Shown piece by piece: positions 1-8,700 of a stretch of DNA of 20,538 nt. The notes beneath the pieces are model-generated. The model saw nothing but the letters and a program-made list of their open reading frames with translations. It made no database searches and was not told the origin of the DNA. The position numbers were made by a program, and so were the translations under genes. Location of the stretch: positions 1 to 20,538 of the forward strand of contig CAYVQB010000016.1 of assembly GCA_964453985.1 (NCBI GenBank), in the 5' to 3' direction. Each line of letters begins with the position of its first letter. Within the stretch, counting starts at the first letter, position 1. Origin of the DNA: CAYVQB01 sp964453985. GTDB lineage: Bacteria; Babelota; Babeliae; Babelales; UASB340.

Positions 1-179
1 TGGCCCCACCAATAAATAGTTATAAATATTAAAAAACATCACTTTATACAAGTATAAAAAGCAATAGAATAAATAACAAACGCCCCTTAAAACAACAAAA
101 AATAGTGGTTTTCATAGTAAAAACACTCAAAACACAGTTTTACCTAATAAAACAGGCATTTTTCGCTGAAATAACCCGT

Positions 180-208
180 TTTACAAACCTAATTTCTTTT
201 GGGATAAT
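180..208 (+). promoter_or_regulatory. Candidate sigma70-type promoter for the 279-698 gene
   Basis: TTTACA (180-185) and GATAAT (203-208) are separated by exactly 17 bases, close to the -35/-10 consensus. They lie about 70 bases upstream of a gene with a strong ribosome-binding site. This is a consensus match in A+T-rich DNA, so a chance match is possible. I see no gene in the rest of 1-278. Confidence 0.4.
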
Positions 209-266
209 TAAAGCATAATAGAAATTACATTATTTCTAAAAATTGTTTAAATTTATATTTTATATT

Positions 267-272
267 AGGAGG
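267..272 (+). promoter_or_regulatory. Shine-Dalgarno AGGAGG fixing the start at 279
   Basis: A perfect AGGAGG stands six bases before the ATG at 279. It decides the start against an in-frame TTG at 243. It is the clearest ribosome-binding site in the window; most other genes here have weak ones. Confidence 0.85.
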
Positions 273-278
273 TTATAT

Positions 279-698
279 ATGAAAAATCTTAACAAAATAG
301 CTTTAGCCTTAATACTCACAAGCTTCGTTTCCTTTGAAGCACAAGCAATGTTCACGGATGCTGAAGAGATGGGTGCGACGTTCATAAAGCTTCCCGAAAC
401 TGTATCCAGAGCTGAATATTTACATGAAGTACATACTAAACAACAAGCACAGAACAAATCAAGCGAAGCAAATCAGAAAATTCAGCAATTAGAAGAAAAA
501 CTTGAGAAAGAAATAACTGAAAAAGAAAAAGCTCAAGAACTTACCGAAAGACTTAAACCCTTTTATATAAAACACAAACAGCAGCTTTTAGCTCCCGCAA
601 GAAAAAGACTTGAAGAATATCGCCAAGCAAGAATAGCCAAAGCTAAAAGAGATCGGGAAAGATCTAAACATAAAGACACACCAGGTATAAATAGATAA
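279..698 (+). CDS. Small exported coiled-coil protein, function unknown
   Basis: This gene encodes 139 residues from the ATG that follows a perfect AGGAGG. The N-terminus is a typical Sec signal peptide: MKN, a lysine, a hydrophobic core (ALALILTSFVSF), then an AQA signal-peptidase I site near residue 23. The mature part is short and highly charged. Roughly residues 55-95 are rich in Glu, Lys and Gln with a heptad-like pattern (KIQQLEEKLEKEITEKEKAQ), which predicts a coiled coil. The tail is strongly basic (RKRLEEYRQARIAKAKRDRER). I do not recognise a family. It is monocistronic: a promoter-like sequence lies upstream and a hairpin terminator directly downstream. The likely location is the periplasm or outside the cell. 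Confidence is high that the gene is real; no function is assigned. Confidence 0.85.
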   Translation: MKNLNKIALALILTSFVSFEAQAMFTDAEEMGATFIKLPETVSRAEYLHEVHTKQQAQNKSSEANQKIQQLEEKLEKEITEKEKAQELTERLKPFYIKHKQQLLAPARKRLEEYRQARIAKAKRDRERSKHKDTPGINR

Positions 699-742
699 TT
701 ATACCTACTCCTACAACTAATAATTAATAACTAATAAAAAAG

Positions 743-769
743 AGCAGGTCTAAAAGCCTGCTTTTTTTA
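743..769 (+). terminator. Rho-independent terminator after the 279-698 gene
   Basis: AGCAGG (743-748) and CCTGCT (757-762) form a six-base-pair stem with an eight-base loop, followed directly by a T run. It lies about 45 bases after the stop at 698 and is oriented to end that transcript. Confidence 0.8.
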
Positions 770-770
770 T

Positions 771-795
771 GGTCCCCAGAAATAAAAAGGGGGCC
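771..795. repeat. Short G/C inverted repeat just past the terminator
   Basis: GGTCCCC (771-777) pairs with GGGGGCC (789-795) through seven positions, one of them a G-T wobble, around an 11-base A-rich loop. No T run follows, so it is not a second classical terminator. The rest of the gap up to 989 holds no gene that I can see. Confidence 0.4.
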
Positions 796-989
796 TGGAA
801 TCCATAATACTCTATAAATTATATATAGAAGTAATCCCCAAACAAACCCCAGACCCAAATCTTAAGTAGTATCTTATCATTGCACACTCAAAATGCAAAT
901 TTCATTGTAAACTAGGCTATTATTTTCCTCAAAACTTGTTAACATAATATCTTTACAGACAACTATTCTTGGACAAGGTCAATAGAGTT

Positions 990-2576
990 ATGCGTAACAA
1001 AAAATTCAGATCTATACTTTATTTTAATTTTATCTTTTTATTTCTGATAACCAAAGGAATAAACTCTGTAACTAATACAGAGATTGCCTACGTTAAAGAT
1101 AATAAACAAGCATTAAAACCTGAAAATAAATTTAATAAGAAACGTATCAATAAAGTAAAAACCAGTCTAGAAAAGCTATTTGATATAAAACTTGAAGATG
1201 ATCACAATATACCAAATATTTCTATATGCTGCAGTGGTGGAGGACTTCGTTCTGCAATAGCAACACTAGGAGCTCTTGACGCCCTCCAAGATTTAGGTTT
1301 ATTAGATTGCGCAACACACATTAGCGCTCTTTCAGGCTCAACTTGGGCAGTTATGCCTTGGATGATAGAAAATAAACCAATAAAAGAATTTAAATATGAA
1401 TTTATATCAAGACTAGGTGAACTTAATAAAATAAGAGAAACATCTAACCTAAATCCAGCTAAATTTAAAAAAATGTATGACTTTTTTATAGGTACACAAC
1501 ATATTTTCAATCAGATCAAAAAAAATAAAGCTGAATTTGGCCAAAGCGTTAATTTAATAGATTGGTATGGAATAATATTAAGTGATCTACTTTTAAATAG
1601 GTCTAAACCTGAACAATCAGCATTTACTTTGTCAGATATCGCAAAAAACATATCTCCAGCAAATTATCCATTACCAATATTTACAGCAGTAACACAGTTT
1701 AAAAACAAAACATATGAATGGTTAGAATTTACACCATATACCGTTGGATGCTCTATTATTGATTCATACATACCAACTTGGGCCTTTGGCAGGAAATTCA
1801 TGGACGGCAAATCAATAAGCTTTGCACCAGAATCACAAGTAGGCTACCTTATGGCAATCTTTGGTTCAGCGTTTTGTCCTAGCTTAAAAGACCTATTTCA
1901 TAAAATATCAATAATGAAACTGCCAGAAAAGCTTCAATCTTTTTTTTATAGTATGGAAACCAAAATAAGCACACATAAATGGGGCAATAGAAAGTTTGCG
2001 GTCGCACAAGTTGCCAATTACACTTTCGGAACGCAAAATGCTATCACTAAAAACCCAAAAATGTCTGTTGTTGATAGCGGTTATCATTGCAATTTACCAT
2101 TGCAACCATTGTTAAGCAAAACAAGAAAAAGTGATATAATTTTTGTTATAGATAACACAAGTCAAAACTTTGTACAGCTTGCAATAGCACTAAAAGAGGC
2201 TGAATCTCAGGCTAAACAAAATGGAGACAAGTTTCCGCCAATAGATTATACAAAAATAAAAACAGAAAACTTTTGTGTCTTTAAAGATGAGAATGACAAA
2301 GAGTGTCCTATTTTAATCTATATCCCATTAAAAAAAGATCCCGGATATTCTAAAGATTTCTCTCCTAAAAAGGCTAGGTTTTGTAGAACCTCAAACTTCT
2401 TTTATTCAAAGCAAGAAGCTGAACTTCTGGCGGGATTACCTGAATATGTAATTAAAGAACATAAAGATAAAATTTATAATGTCATAAGAGATAAAATAAA
2501 TGAGACTATAAAGCCTGAGATTTTATTTCCCACAACAGATCAAATGCCTGGCGTGGAGAGAGTTCTTCAAGGTTAA
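990..2576 (+). CDS. Exported cPLA2/lysophospholipase-like (patatin-fold) phospholipase
   Basis: The 528-residue protein should hydrolyse acyl esters of phospholipids or lysophospholipids. Numbering is from the ATG at 990. SGGGLR (residues 82-87) is the oxyanion-hole and arginine motif. ALSGSTW contains the nucleophile Ser115, matching the GLSGSTW signature of the group IV cytosolic PLA2 / fungal lysophospholipase family. VDSG followed by NLPLQPLL supplies the catalytic aspartate, Asp362. Ser-Asp dyad, oxyanion loop and spacing are all present, so it is probably active. The start at 990 gives a good signal peptide or membrane anchor (MRNKKFRSILYFNFIFLFLI); an in-frame TTG at 969 would add seven residues and weaken it. 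The last 71 bases overlap the 3' end of mutS on the other strand. It could act on host membranes or on the cell's own lipids; the sequence does not say which. Confidence 0.9.
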   Translation: MRNKKFRSILYFNFIFLFLITKGINSVTNTEIAYVKDNKQALKPENKFNKKRINKVKTSLEKLFDIKLEDDHNIPNISICCSGGGLRSAIATLGALDALQDLGLLDCATHISALSGSTWAVMPWMIENKPIKEFKYEFISRLGELNKIRETSNLNPAKFKKMYDFFIGTQHIFNQIKKNKAEFGQSVNLIDWYGIILSDLLLNRSKPEQSAFTLSDIAKNISPANYPLPIFTAVTQFKNKTYEWLEFTPYTVGCSIIDSYIPTWAFGRKFMDGKSISFAPESQVGYLMAIFGSAFCPSLKDLFHKISIMKLPEKLQSFFYSMETKISTHKWGNRKFAVAQVANYTFGTQNAITKNPKMSVVDSGYHCNLPLQPLLSKTRKSDIIFVIDNTSQNFVQLAIALKEAESQAKQNGDKFPPIDYTKIKTENFCVFKDENDKECPILIYIPLKKDPGYSKDFSPKKARFCRTSNFFYSKQEAELLAGLPEYVIKEHKDKIYNVIRDKINETIKPEILFPTTDQMPGVERVLQG

Positions 2577-2970
2577 TATCTTTAATTTTTTTGATTATTT
2601 GTTTTTCAGCAAGATTAACAGTTTCTTCTTCTTTTTTTATTGTTATTTGTCTTGCGGGATTAATAACTGGATTAATAATATGTTTATTATTTTCTAATTT
2701 TTCTAAAATATCATTTGCCCTAAGAATTACAGCTTCAGGCAAATGCGCAAGCTTTGCAACCTGTATACCAAAGCTACCTCCACTCACCCCTGGTTCTATT
2801 TTATGCAAAAACAATAGCCGGTCTTTTACTTTCTTGCTAAGCATATGATAATTCTTTATGCCATCAAACTTTGTTTCAAGCTCTGTAAGTTCATGATAAT
2901 GTGTTGCAAACAAACATCGTGCTTTTACATGAGAATATATATATTCAATTATAGATTGGGCCAACGCCAT
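2506..2970 (-). CDS. mutS: MutS C-terminal fragment (after Walker B)
   Basis: This is the 3' continuation of mutS in the same frame. The coding remnant actually begins at 3054, directly after the TAA. Between 3054 and 2971 it encodes the Walker B segment VILDEVGRGTSTFDG (Asp694, Glu695 in full-length numbering). The first ATG at 2970 lies beyond that segment, so a protein initiated there lacks Walker B. It contains the LFATHYHEL switch motif, the GVSGGSFGIQVAKLAHLP stretch typical of MutS and a terminal helix pair (LSPRQAFDLLWEIKSQAL). Independent translation is unlikely because no ribosome-binding site is visible. It is listed so that the 3' half is not lost. Confidence 0.6.
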   Translation of the reverse strand: MALAQSIIEYIYSHVKARCLFATHYHELTELETKFDGIKNYHMLSKKVKDRLLFLHKIEPGVSGGSFGIQVAKLAHLPEAVILRANDILEKLENNKHIINPVINPARQITIKKEEETVNLAEKQIIKKIKDINLEELSPRQAFDLLWEIKSQAL

Positions 2971-3054
2971 ACCGTCAAAGGTACTTGTTCCTCGCCCTAC
3001 TTCATCTAAAATTACTAAACTATTTTTTGTTGCTTGTGTGCAAATTGTTGCAGT

Positions 3055-3057
3055 TTA
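3055..3057 (-). other. mutS: In-frame TAA splitting mutS
   Basis: On the minus strand the codons read GTT GAA ATG GAA TAA ACT GCA ACA. The flanking residues VEM and TA align to the conserved MutS VEM-TE-TA segment, so the TAA stands where a glutamate codon is expected. Confidence 0.9.
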
Positions 3058-5085
3058 TTCCATTTCAACCAAAAATGTACTTTTGCCTTCTGCCAAATTA
3101 TCACCAGCACCAATACGGGTAAAAATTCGATCAAGAATAGGCAAACTTGCTGTTTTACAGGGCACAAAACTTCCACATTGAGCCATTATACAAATAAGCG
3201 CAACTTGCCTTAAATAGGTAGATTTACCACCCATATTGGGACCAGTTATAATCCACAAAGATTCAGTGTCTTTTAAACTTGTATTATTTGATTCAAACTC
3301 AACATCAAGTTTTTGTTCTACAACAGGATGGCGTCCTGAGTTTATATTTATATCTTGAGCATCATTAAAAATAGGGGCAACATAATTATTTTGATACGCT
3401 CCTTGTGCAAAACTAAATAACGCATCAAGATATGCTAAACTTTGTGCCGTTTGGCGCAACTGACTTAAATATAATGTTACTTCTGTTTTAACTTTATCAA
3501 AAACTTTTTGCTCAACTATCTCTATTTCATTTTGTGCCTTTAAAAGCTCTTGTTCTAAATCTTTTAATTCCTGAGTCACAAAGCGTTTACGATTAACAAG
3601 CTTTTGTCTTTCAATATAATCTTCTGGCACTAAACTTAGGTTAGGATTAGTAACTTCAATATAATAGCCAGAAATCTGGTTGTAACGAATTTTCAGGCTA
3701 TTAATTTTCGTTCGTTCAATCTCTTTTTGTTCTAATTTTAAAATCTCTTGTTGTCCATTTTCTACCAAGTCTCGCAACCTATCAAGCTCTAAATCAAAGC
3801 CTTTTTTAATTACCCATTTTAAGCTCATGTCATCACTTAAGCTACATTGAAGAAGTTCTATTAACACAGAAAAATCACTGATTTTTTCTTGTATTACAGA
3901 AGATAAATATGAGTCCACATTTTGTTGTAATATTATTTTTATTGAAGGCAAAACCATTAGAGAGTTTTTAAGCCCTATATAATCTTGCAACAAAGCCCTA
4001 TTTAAGGCTAAGCGTCCTATGATTCTTTCTATGTCGCAAATATTAGATAAAAGCTCTTCTATCTGTTGCATTGTATCAACCTGTTTACACAAACTTGAAA
4101 CAACCTCTTGCCTTTGTAGTATTGCTTTTTTATCTACCAACGGTCGCAGTAACCACTTTTTTATTGTACGTGAACCCATTGGCGTCTTTGCTCTATCTAA
4201 TATAGAGAGTAGACTATTCTTTCTTGTATTATCATGAATATTTTTTATAATTTCTAAATTTTTTTGTGTTGAATGATCTAGAACTAAATAATCATCCGGC
4301 TCATAAAACCTAATAGTCTTAAACTGATTTAATGCATTTTCATGATTTTTCTTAAGGTAAAAATAAAGAGAAGAAAGTGTACTACTTATTGCCTCTTGAT
4401 TACTTAAAGATTCAATAACTTTGTTATCAAACTGTTTTTCAGCCCATTCTTTTGCATTTAAAACAGATTCATCACCCATAAACGGGGAAAGGCTTACAAA
4501 GTAACCAAGTTTTTTGAAATAATTATTATAACTTTTTGCATCTTTTAAATCAGGTAAAATTACCTCATCAGGAAAGAACCTGATAAGTTCTGACTCAATC
4601 ATTTTATAGGCACCTGCAGGAACCGATGTTGCAAAAAGCTGTGCCGTCAAAAGCTCGGTAAAAATCAAACCCCATTTATCTTTTAAAGGAAAAAAGGAAA
4701 CCAGATAACTTGCAGATTTTTCATCAAGCAAATTTGTATCTGTTAAAGTCCCTGGAGTAAAAACTTGTGTTACCTTTCTTTGTACCACTGTACCAGGAAC
4801 AGGCTTTGTAATTTGGTCACAAATTGCAACACAAAACCCACCCTTTATTAACTTTACTAGATAATGATTAAGAGCATGGACTGGAACCCCACATAGAGGC
4901 ACATCCTGCCCGTTATGCTTTCCTCTTTTTGTTAATGTTATTGCTAAATAAGAAGAGGCTTTTTTTGCATCATCAAAGAATAGTTCATAAAAGTCACCTA
5001 CCTGAAAAAACAGTAAGGAATCAGGATACTGTGCTTTTATATCAAAAAATTGCTGCATTAAAGGGGTTGTTTTATTTGAGCTCAT
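3055..5085 (-). CDS. mutS: MutS N-terminal fragment (mismatch-binding through Walker A)
   Basis: These 676 residues start at an ATG with no evident Shine-Dalgarno. The mismatch-reading Phe-x-Glu motif is in GDFYEL (Phe32, Glu34). Connector, core and clamp regions follow, including the clamp-flanking KIRYNQISGYYIEVT. The P-loop GPNMGGKST has Lys621. The fragment ends just after the STFLVEM signature-loop motif. It therefore keeps DNA binding and half of the nucleotide site but lacks Walker B, the TH switch motif and the C-terminal dimerisation helices. If translated and stable, it could bind mismatches without completing the ATP cycle, a potentially dominant-negative state; that is inference. 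It is divergent from the lipoprotein-like gene at 5297, with a 211-base gap. Confidence 0.85.
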   Translation of the reverse strand: MSSNKTTPLMQQFFDIKAQYPDSLLFFQVGDFYELFFDDAKKASSYLAITLTKRGKHNGQDVPLCGVPVHALNHYLVKLIKGGFCVAICDQITKPVPGTVVQRKVTQVFTPGTLTDTNLLDEKSASYLVSFFPLKDKWGLIFTELLTAQLFATSVPAGAYKMIESELIRFFPDEVILPDLKDAKSYNNYFKKLGYFVSLSPFMGDESVLNAKEWAEKQFDNKVIESLSNQEAISSTLSSLYFYLKKNHENALNQFKTIRFYEPDDYLVLDHSTQKNLEIIKNIHDNTRKNSLLSILDRAKTPMGSRTIKKWLLRPLVDKKAILQRQEVVSSLCKQVDTMQQIEELLSNICDIERIIGRLALNRALLQDYIGLKNSLMVLPSIKIILQQNVDSYLSSVIQEKISDFSVLIELLQCSLSDDMSLKWVIKKGFDLELDRLRDLVENGQQEILKLEQKEIERTKINSLKIRYNQISGYYIEVTNPNLSLVPEDYIERQKLVNRKRFVTQELKDLEQELLKAQNEIEIVEQKVFDKVKTEVTLYLSQLRQTAQSLAYLDALFSFAQGAYQNNYVAPIFNDAQDININSGRHPVVEQKLDVEFESNNTSLKDTESLWIITGPNMGGKSTYLRQVALICIMAQCGSFVPCKTASLPILDRIFTRIGAGDNLAEGKSTFLVEME

Positions 5086-5212
5086 AATTATTAAAAACCA
5101 TATAAATTTTAAATTTAATTGAATTCATAATATTAACAAATTTCAGAATAAAATCGATCAAAACTTATTAAAGGCGCAAAATTACTATTAATAAACAAAC
5201 TATCAACAAAGC

Positions 5213-5241
5213 TTGATTCAAAAGCGTTTTGGATATAAAAT
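5213..5241 (+). promoter_or_regulatory. Candidate promoter for the 5297 gene
   Basis: TTGATT (5213-5218) and TAAAAT (5236-5241) are spaced by 17 bases, placing a start site near 5248, about 50 bases before the ATG. This is a consensus match only. The inverted repeat at 5223-5252 encloses the -10 hexamer, which supports a real control region. Confidence 0.4.
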
Positions 5242-5252
5242 AACAAAACGCT
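5223..5252. promoter_or_regulatory. 9-bp perfect inverted repeat, possible operator
   Basis: AGCGTTTTG (5223-5231) and CAAAACGCT (5244-5252) are perfect inverted copies around a 12-base A+T-rich centre. They lie in the divergent region between mutS and the 5297 gene and overlap a candidate promoter. The arrangement suits a dimeric repressor site. A hairpin terminator is less likely because no T run follows. Confidence 0.4.
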
Positions 5253-5296
5253 ACCTGTAAAGTTTTTCACACACAATAAACATAAGAGCTCTTATT

Positions 5297-5764
5297 ATGA
5301 ACAGTAGGAAATTATTATTATTTTTATTATTACTGACAAGTTCTTGCAAACTAGTTACTATGAAAAACCCTGAAATTAGATATGTATCTCACATTCCTAA
5401 TCCAGAAAATCCAGGATCAAGAATGTCAGTAAAAATAATGAAGTCAGATCTTAATAACGCTTATCAGCTTGCTTCAGAAATTTATCAATTGCTAACTACA
5501 GAACAAAAAGTAAATCGCGAATTTATTTTAATATCAAAACTAACGACAACTGTAAACAAACTGCTCGCAATAAGAAATCCAACACCCAAAGAAATAGGTG
5601 TCTATATTTTCTTTATTTACTTGGTATATGAATTAAGCAAAACAGTAACAAACAAAAATATCTATTCCAACAATATAGAAATTTCCAAGTTCTCTATAAT
5701 TTGTGAACAATTTGAATCCCTAAAACAATTAGTAGAAGTTGAAAACATAGTCAAGAGCGATTAA
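5297..5764 (+). CDS. Putative lipoprotein or exported protein, function unknown
   Basis: This gene encodes 155 residues from an ATG. The N-terminus is a positive start (MNSRK), a poly-leucine hydrophobic core, then LLTSSC with Cys17. That resembles a lipobox, although Thr at -3 is unusual, so either lipidation or simple secretion is possible. The mature domain has no motif I recognise. A hydrophobic stretch near residue 103 (GVYIFFIYLVYELS) could be a buried helix. The stop codon (5762-5764) overlaps the stop of the convergent 1026-residue gene. A promoter-like sequence and a palindrome lie upstream, so it appears to be transcribed on its own. The gene is probably real; no function can be assigned. 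Confidence 0.7.
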   Translation: MNSRKLLLFLLLLTSSCKLVTMKNPEIRYVSHIPNPENPGSRMSVKIMKSDLNNAYQLASEIYQLLTTEQKVNREFILISKLTTTVNKLLAIRNPTPKEIGVYIFFIYLVYELSKTVTNKNIYSNNIEISKFSIICEQFESLKQLVEVENIVKSD

Positions 5765-8700
5765 ATACAAGGTTCGATGTATTCGTAATTATCAAATAAA
5801 TCCTGCTTAAATAGAATTCCAAAATATTTAGGCAGGATTACTTTTTCAAACAACTTTAAAGCAGCCTTAAAATCTTCTTTATTATCAAATCTAACAATAA
5901 CATCTGCATCAGGATCCTTTATAACCATCTCTAACGTCACAAGCATCCTTACAACTTGCCTTAACACAGACATCTGATCTTCTCTGCCCAAATAAACTTT
6001 AGCCTTAGGTTTTGATATAAAACCAGAAAGCATCCCCATATCTTCATCATAATCTTGCTCTTTTTTCTTTTTATTATCTTTATCTGAACCTTCTTTTTCT
6101 TTCTTTTTATCCTCTTTACCATACTCACCATTTTTTTCAGCTTGCTTTACTAAAGCCTCTCGCTCTTTTTTCCATAACTCACTTTCTTTTAATCTCTCAT
6201 AGAGTTTTTCTGTAGACATGACCAAATTCTGTCCACACTCTTTTTGATATTTTTGGACTAAAAAAGTAATCGTAGATTTAGGCTGATAAAGTTTTTTACA
6301 AGAAGTCATATCACAGTCAAAACCAAAGAGTCCTGAATTTGTGCCTAAAGTTTTATAATCTAGACGATATGGCTTATCACTAAACTCCCCCCAACGGATC
6401 TTGCCTGATTTGCAAAGATTAAAAAATTCTTCTATTTCTTTATCTTTGGTATCAACTTTATCTTCCCATTCGTTAAAAATATTTTGTGTTAGATAAAGAT
6501 TATTATCAACACCCCAAGCTAATTTTAAAGGTGCAACAAAGTATTTTTCTTTTTCTATAAAAAAACGTTCTTCAGAAATTTGTTGTGAATCTAAAAGATT
6601 TAAGATTGCAGCATACCAGTTAGCCCTTATCATTCTAATACAGGGTCCTAAAAGGTGCTCATCTTTACAATTTTTATCAAGACTATAATAGGTATAAACA
6701 CTTTCTCCTGAAATTGTAGGCATCACTTTATTTAGTTGGCTACTGTAAAAATCGGTATCTAAACTTACAACTTTACCAGCACCTTCCCATAAACTGTTTA
6801 TACGTTCATTTTCTATATTATCAACAAAGAAGTCGCTCAAAAACTTACTAAACTGCAGCACCCTTTCAAGTGAAAGTTGCTGTATATTCACAAAGTTTTT
6901 GGTGAAACCATAAATTTCTTCAAGATTAACTGTTTCTCTTTTTAGTTTCTCTACCGATAATAACTTTAAATATTCCATATCCTGAGTTGTTATCTTGCTC
7001 CATTCTTCTTTAATTAAATTAGTTAACCCCTCAAGAGAATAGCCTTCTAAATCTCCACTCTTACGGCCCAAAATAATTTTATATAAAGCAAAACGAGATA
7101 AAGCTTCTAATTCAAATGAATTTAAAACACTTAGAAATGGCTCTCGCTCTTTTAATAAATAAAGCAGCTCTGAAGAATTAACAAAATCTCTATACAAACT
7201 ATATTTAACATCAAAAGAAGAATCTAAAATTGCCATCTGCTGCAAAAGATAATTAACTCTAATATTCTCTCTTGACGACCGGGGATACATACTTACAAAA
7301 TCAACAAAAACAACATTTTCTATGTTATTAATTTTTAATTTCTCAACAAGATCTGACGTAAAATAATCGTAAACAAAAGGTAAACGAATACCATCAAAAA
7401 ATAGCATCTGTTCAGATTCTATATTTTTTAAACCCTCAGATTGCACAAACCCTAGTGACATTAAAACTCTAACCTGAGAAACATCTGTATAATCAAACAA
7501 ATAATATTTATCTTTATATTTAAAAGGTATCCAACGATTCAGTTGATCTTTTTTGAGTAAGACAAGATTTTTTAAAAAAGTCTTATCCGGCATTTTTATA
7601 TTGTTTAAATCAGGGGCAAGATAGCCTTTAGTATCTATAATGTTTTTCACCTGACCATAAAGAGTCTCATACTCCTTTTGAAATTTGTCTTGATTAAGAC
7701 GGGCAAAATCTTGCAACTCTTTTATCTCTTTTTGCTGCAACTCTCTCTGTACCGAAACATAAACCAGACCATCTGGTTTGTATGTGAAATGGCTAACTTG
7801 TGCAGGTAAATCTGCAATAAAAACGTTTTCTTTAAGTTCAAAGATTTCTGCCAATTGTGAAGAAGAATTATCTACCCGATCAAAGCTCCCTACATCCTCA
7901 CCATATTTCATATAATTTTTGATATTTCCAAGCATTGTACTTTTGCCAACACCATCAACAAAGCTACAAAAGACATAAACAGTAGACTTATCTTCTTTAG
8001 GAACTAACTTAGGCAAAATATTTTTCACAAAAGCCTGTGCATGCAAAGTTGCACCTTTAGGCTGAGAACACGAGACTTCAACAGGATAAGTAATATCTGG
8101 GCCTACAAAGAACTTAAAAAGAGGCAGGGGTGAGCGTAATAAATGTTTTGCATATTCTATAGAAAAAAGAATATCTTGAGTTCCTGCAACCTGCTTGCTT
8201 TCAACTGTAATTTCTCCATTATATAAACAACTCCAAAATCTTATTAGATCTTGAAATATACCCTTAAAATCTTTATCTTTAAATTTGTTTAAAAGTTCAA
8301 ATTGAACCGGCAACATCAAATCTAATGCTTTACCAAAAGCATGTTTCTGAAAAATTTCAGCTCTATCGTCAAATATTTCTATTTCATCATTATCTATATG
8401 CTCAAATACACAACTATCACCTGGATACCAATATTGTGAAAAATAATTAAAATCTTTGAACAAAAAACCGGTCATAAAACCGAATCTATTGTGCAACTTT
8501 TGTGACCAGCCTCTCTTACTTTTTTTACTGGCCTCGTCATTAATTTTTTCTCTTTTGAAATCCGGGTAATAAGAAGGCACAGCTTCTTCTTCATAACCAC
8601 AAATTATAACTCGTCCGACTAGATTGAAATTATTGTTTTTTAATTTTCCTTCAAGCTCGTCCAAACTATATGCCGTTTTATCTAATAGTGCAGGGTGATA

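Larger units (their letters stand above)
2506..5085 (-). pseudogene. mutS: mutS, DNA mismatch-repair ATPase, interrupted by one in-frame TAA
   Basis: Read through the stop, this is a full-length MutS of 859 codons (E. coli MutS has 853), with every domain in order and one reading frame throughout. MutS binds base mismatches and small loops and recruits MutL. The single lesion is TAA at 3057-3055, codon 677, inside the ATPase domain. Family members usually read VEM-T-E-T-A here, while this sequence reads VEM-E-stop-T-A. A single G-to-T change in a GAA codon would therefore explain it. No frameshift or other stop follows, and the 3' part remains well conserved. The lesion is either very recent, a sequencing error, or read through. 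As written, neither piece can form a complete ATPase site. Confidence 0.85.

Noticed and set aside
1..15. Possible tail of an upstream gene (open frame ending TAA at 13-15)
   Set aside because: Only four codons are visible, which is no evidence of coding.
2591..2848. Plus-strand hydrophobic open frame of 85 residues
   Set aside because: It is an antisense shadow of the conserved mutS C-terminal coding sequence.
5765..5785. GGTTCGA string resembling the T-loop of a tRNA
   Set aside because: It lies within the C-terminal codons of the 1026-residue gene, and no acceptor, D or anticodon stem can be folded around it. I found no tRNA or rRNA in the window.
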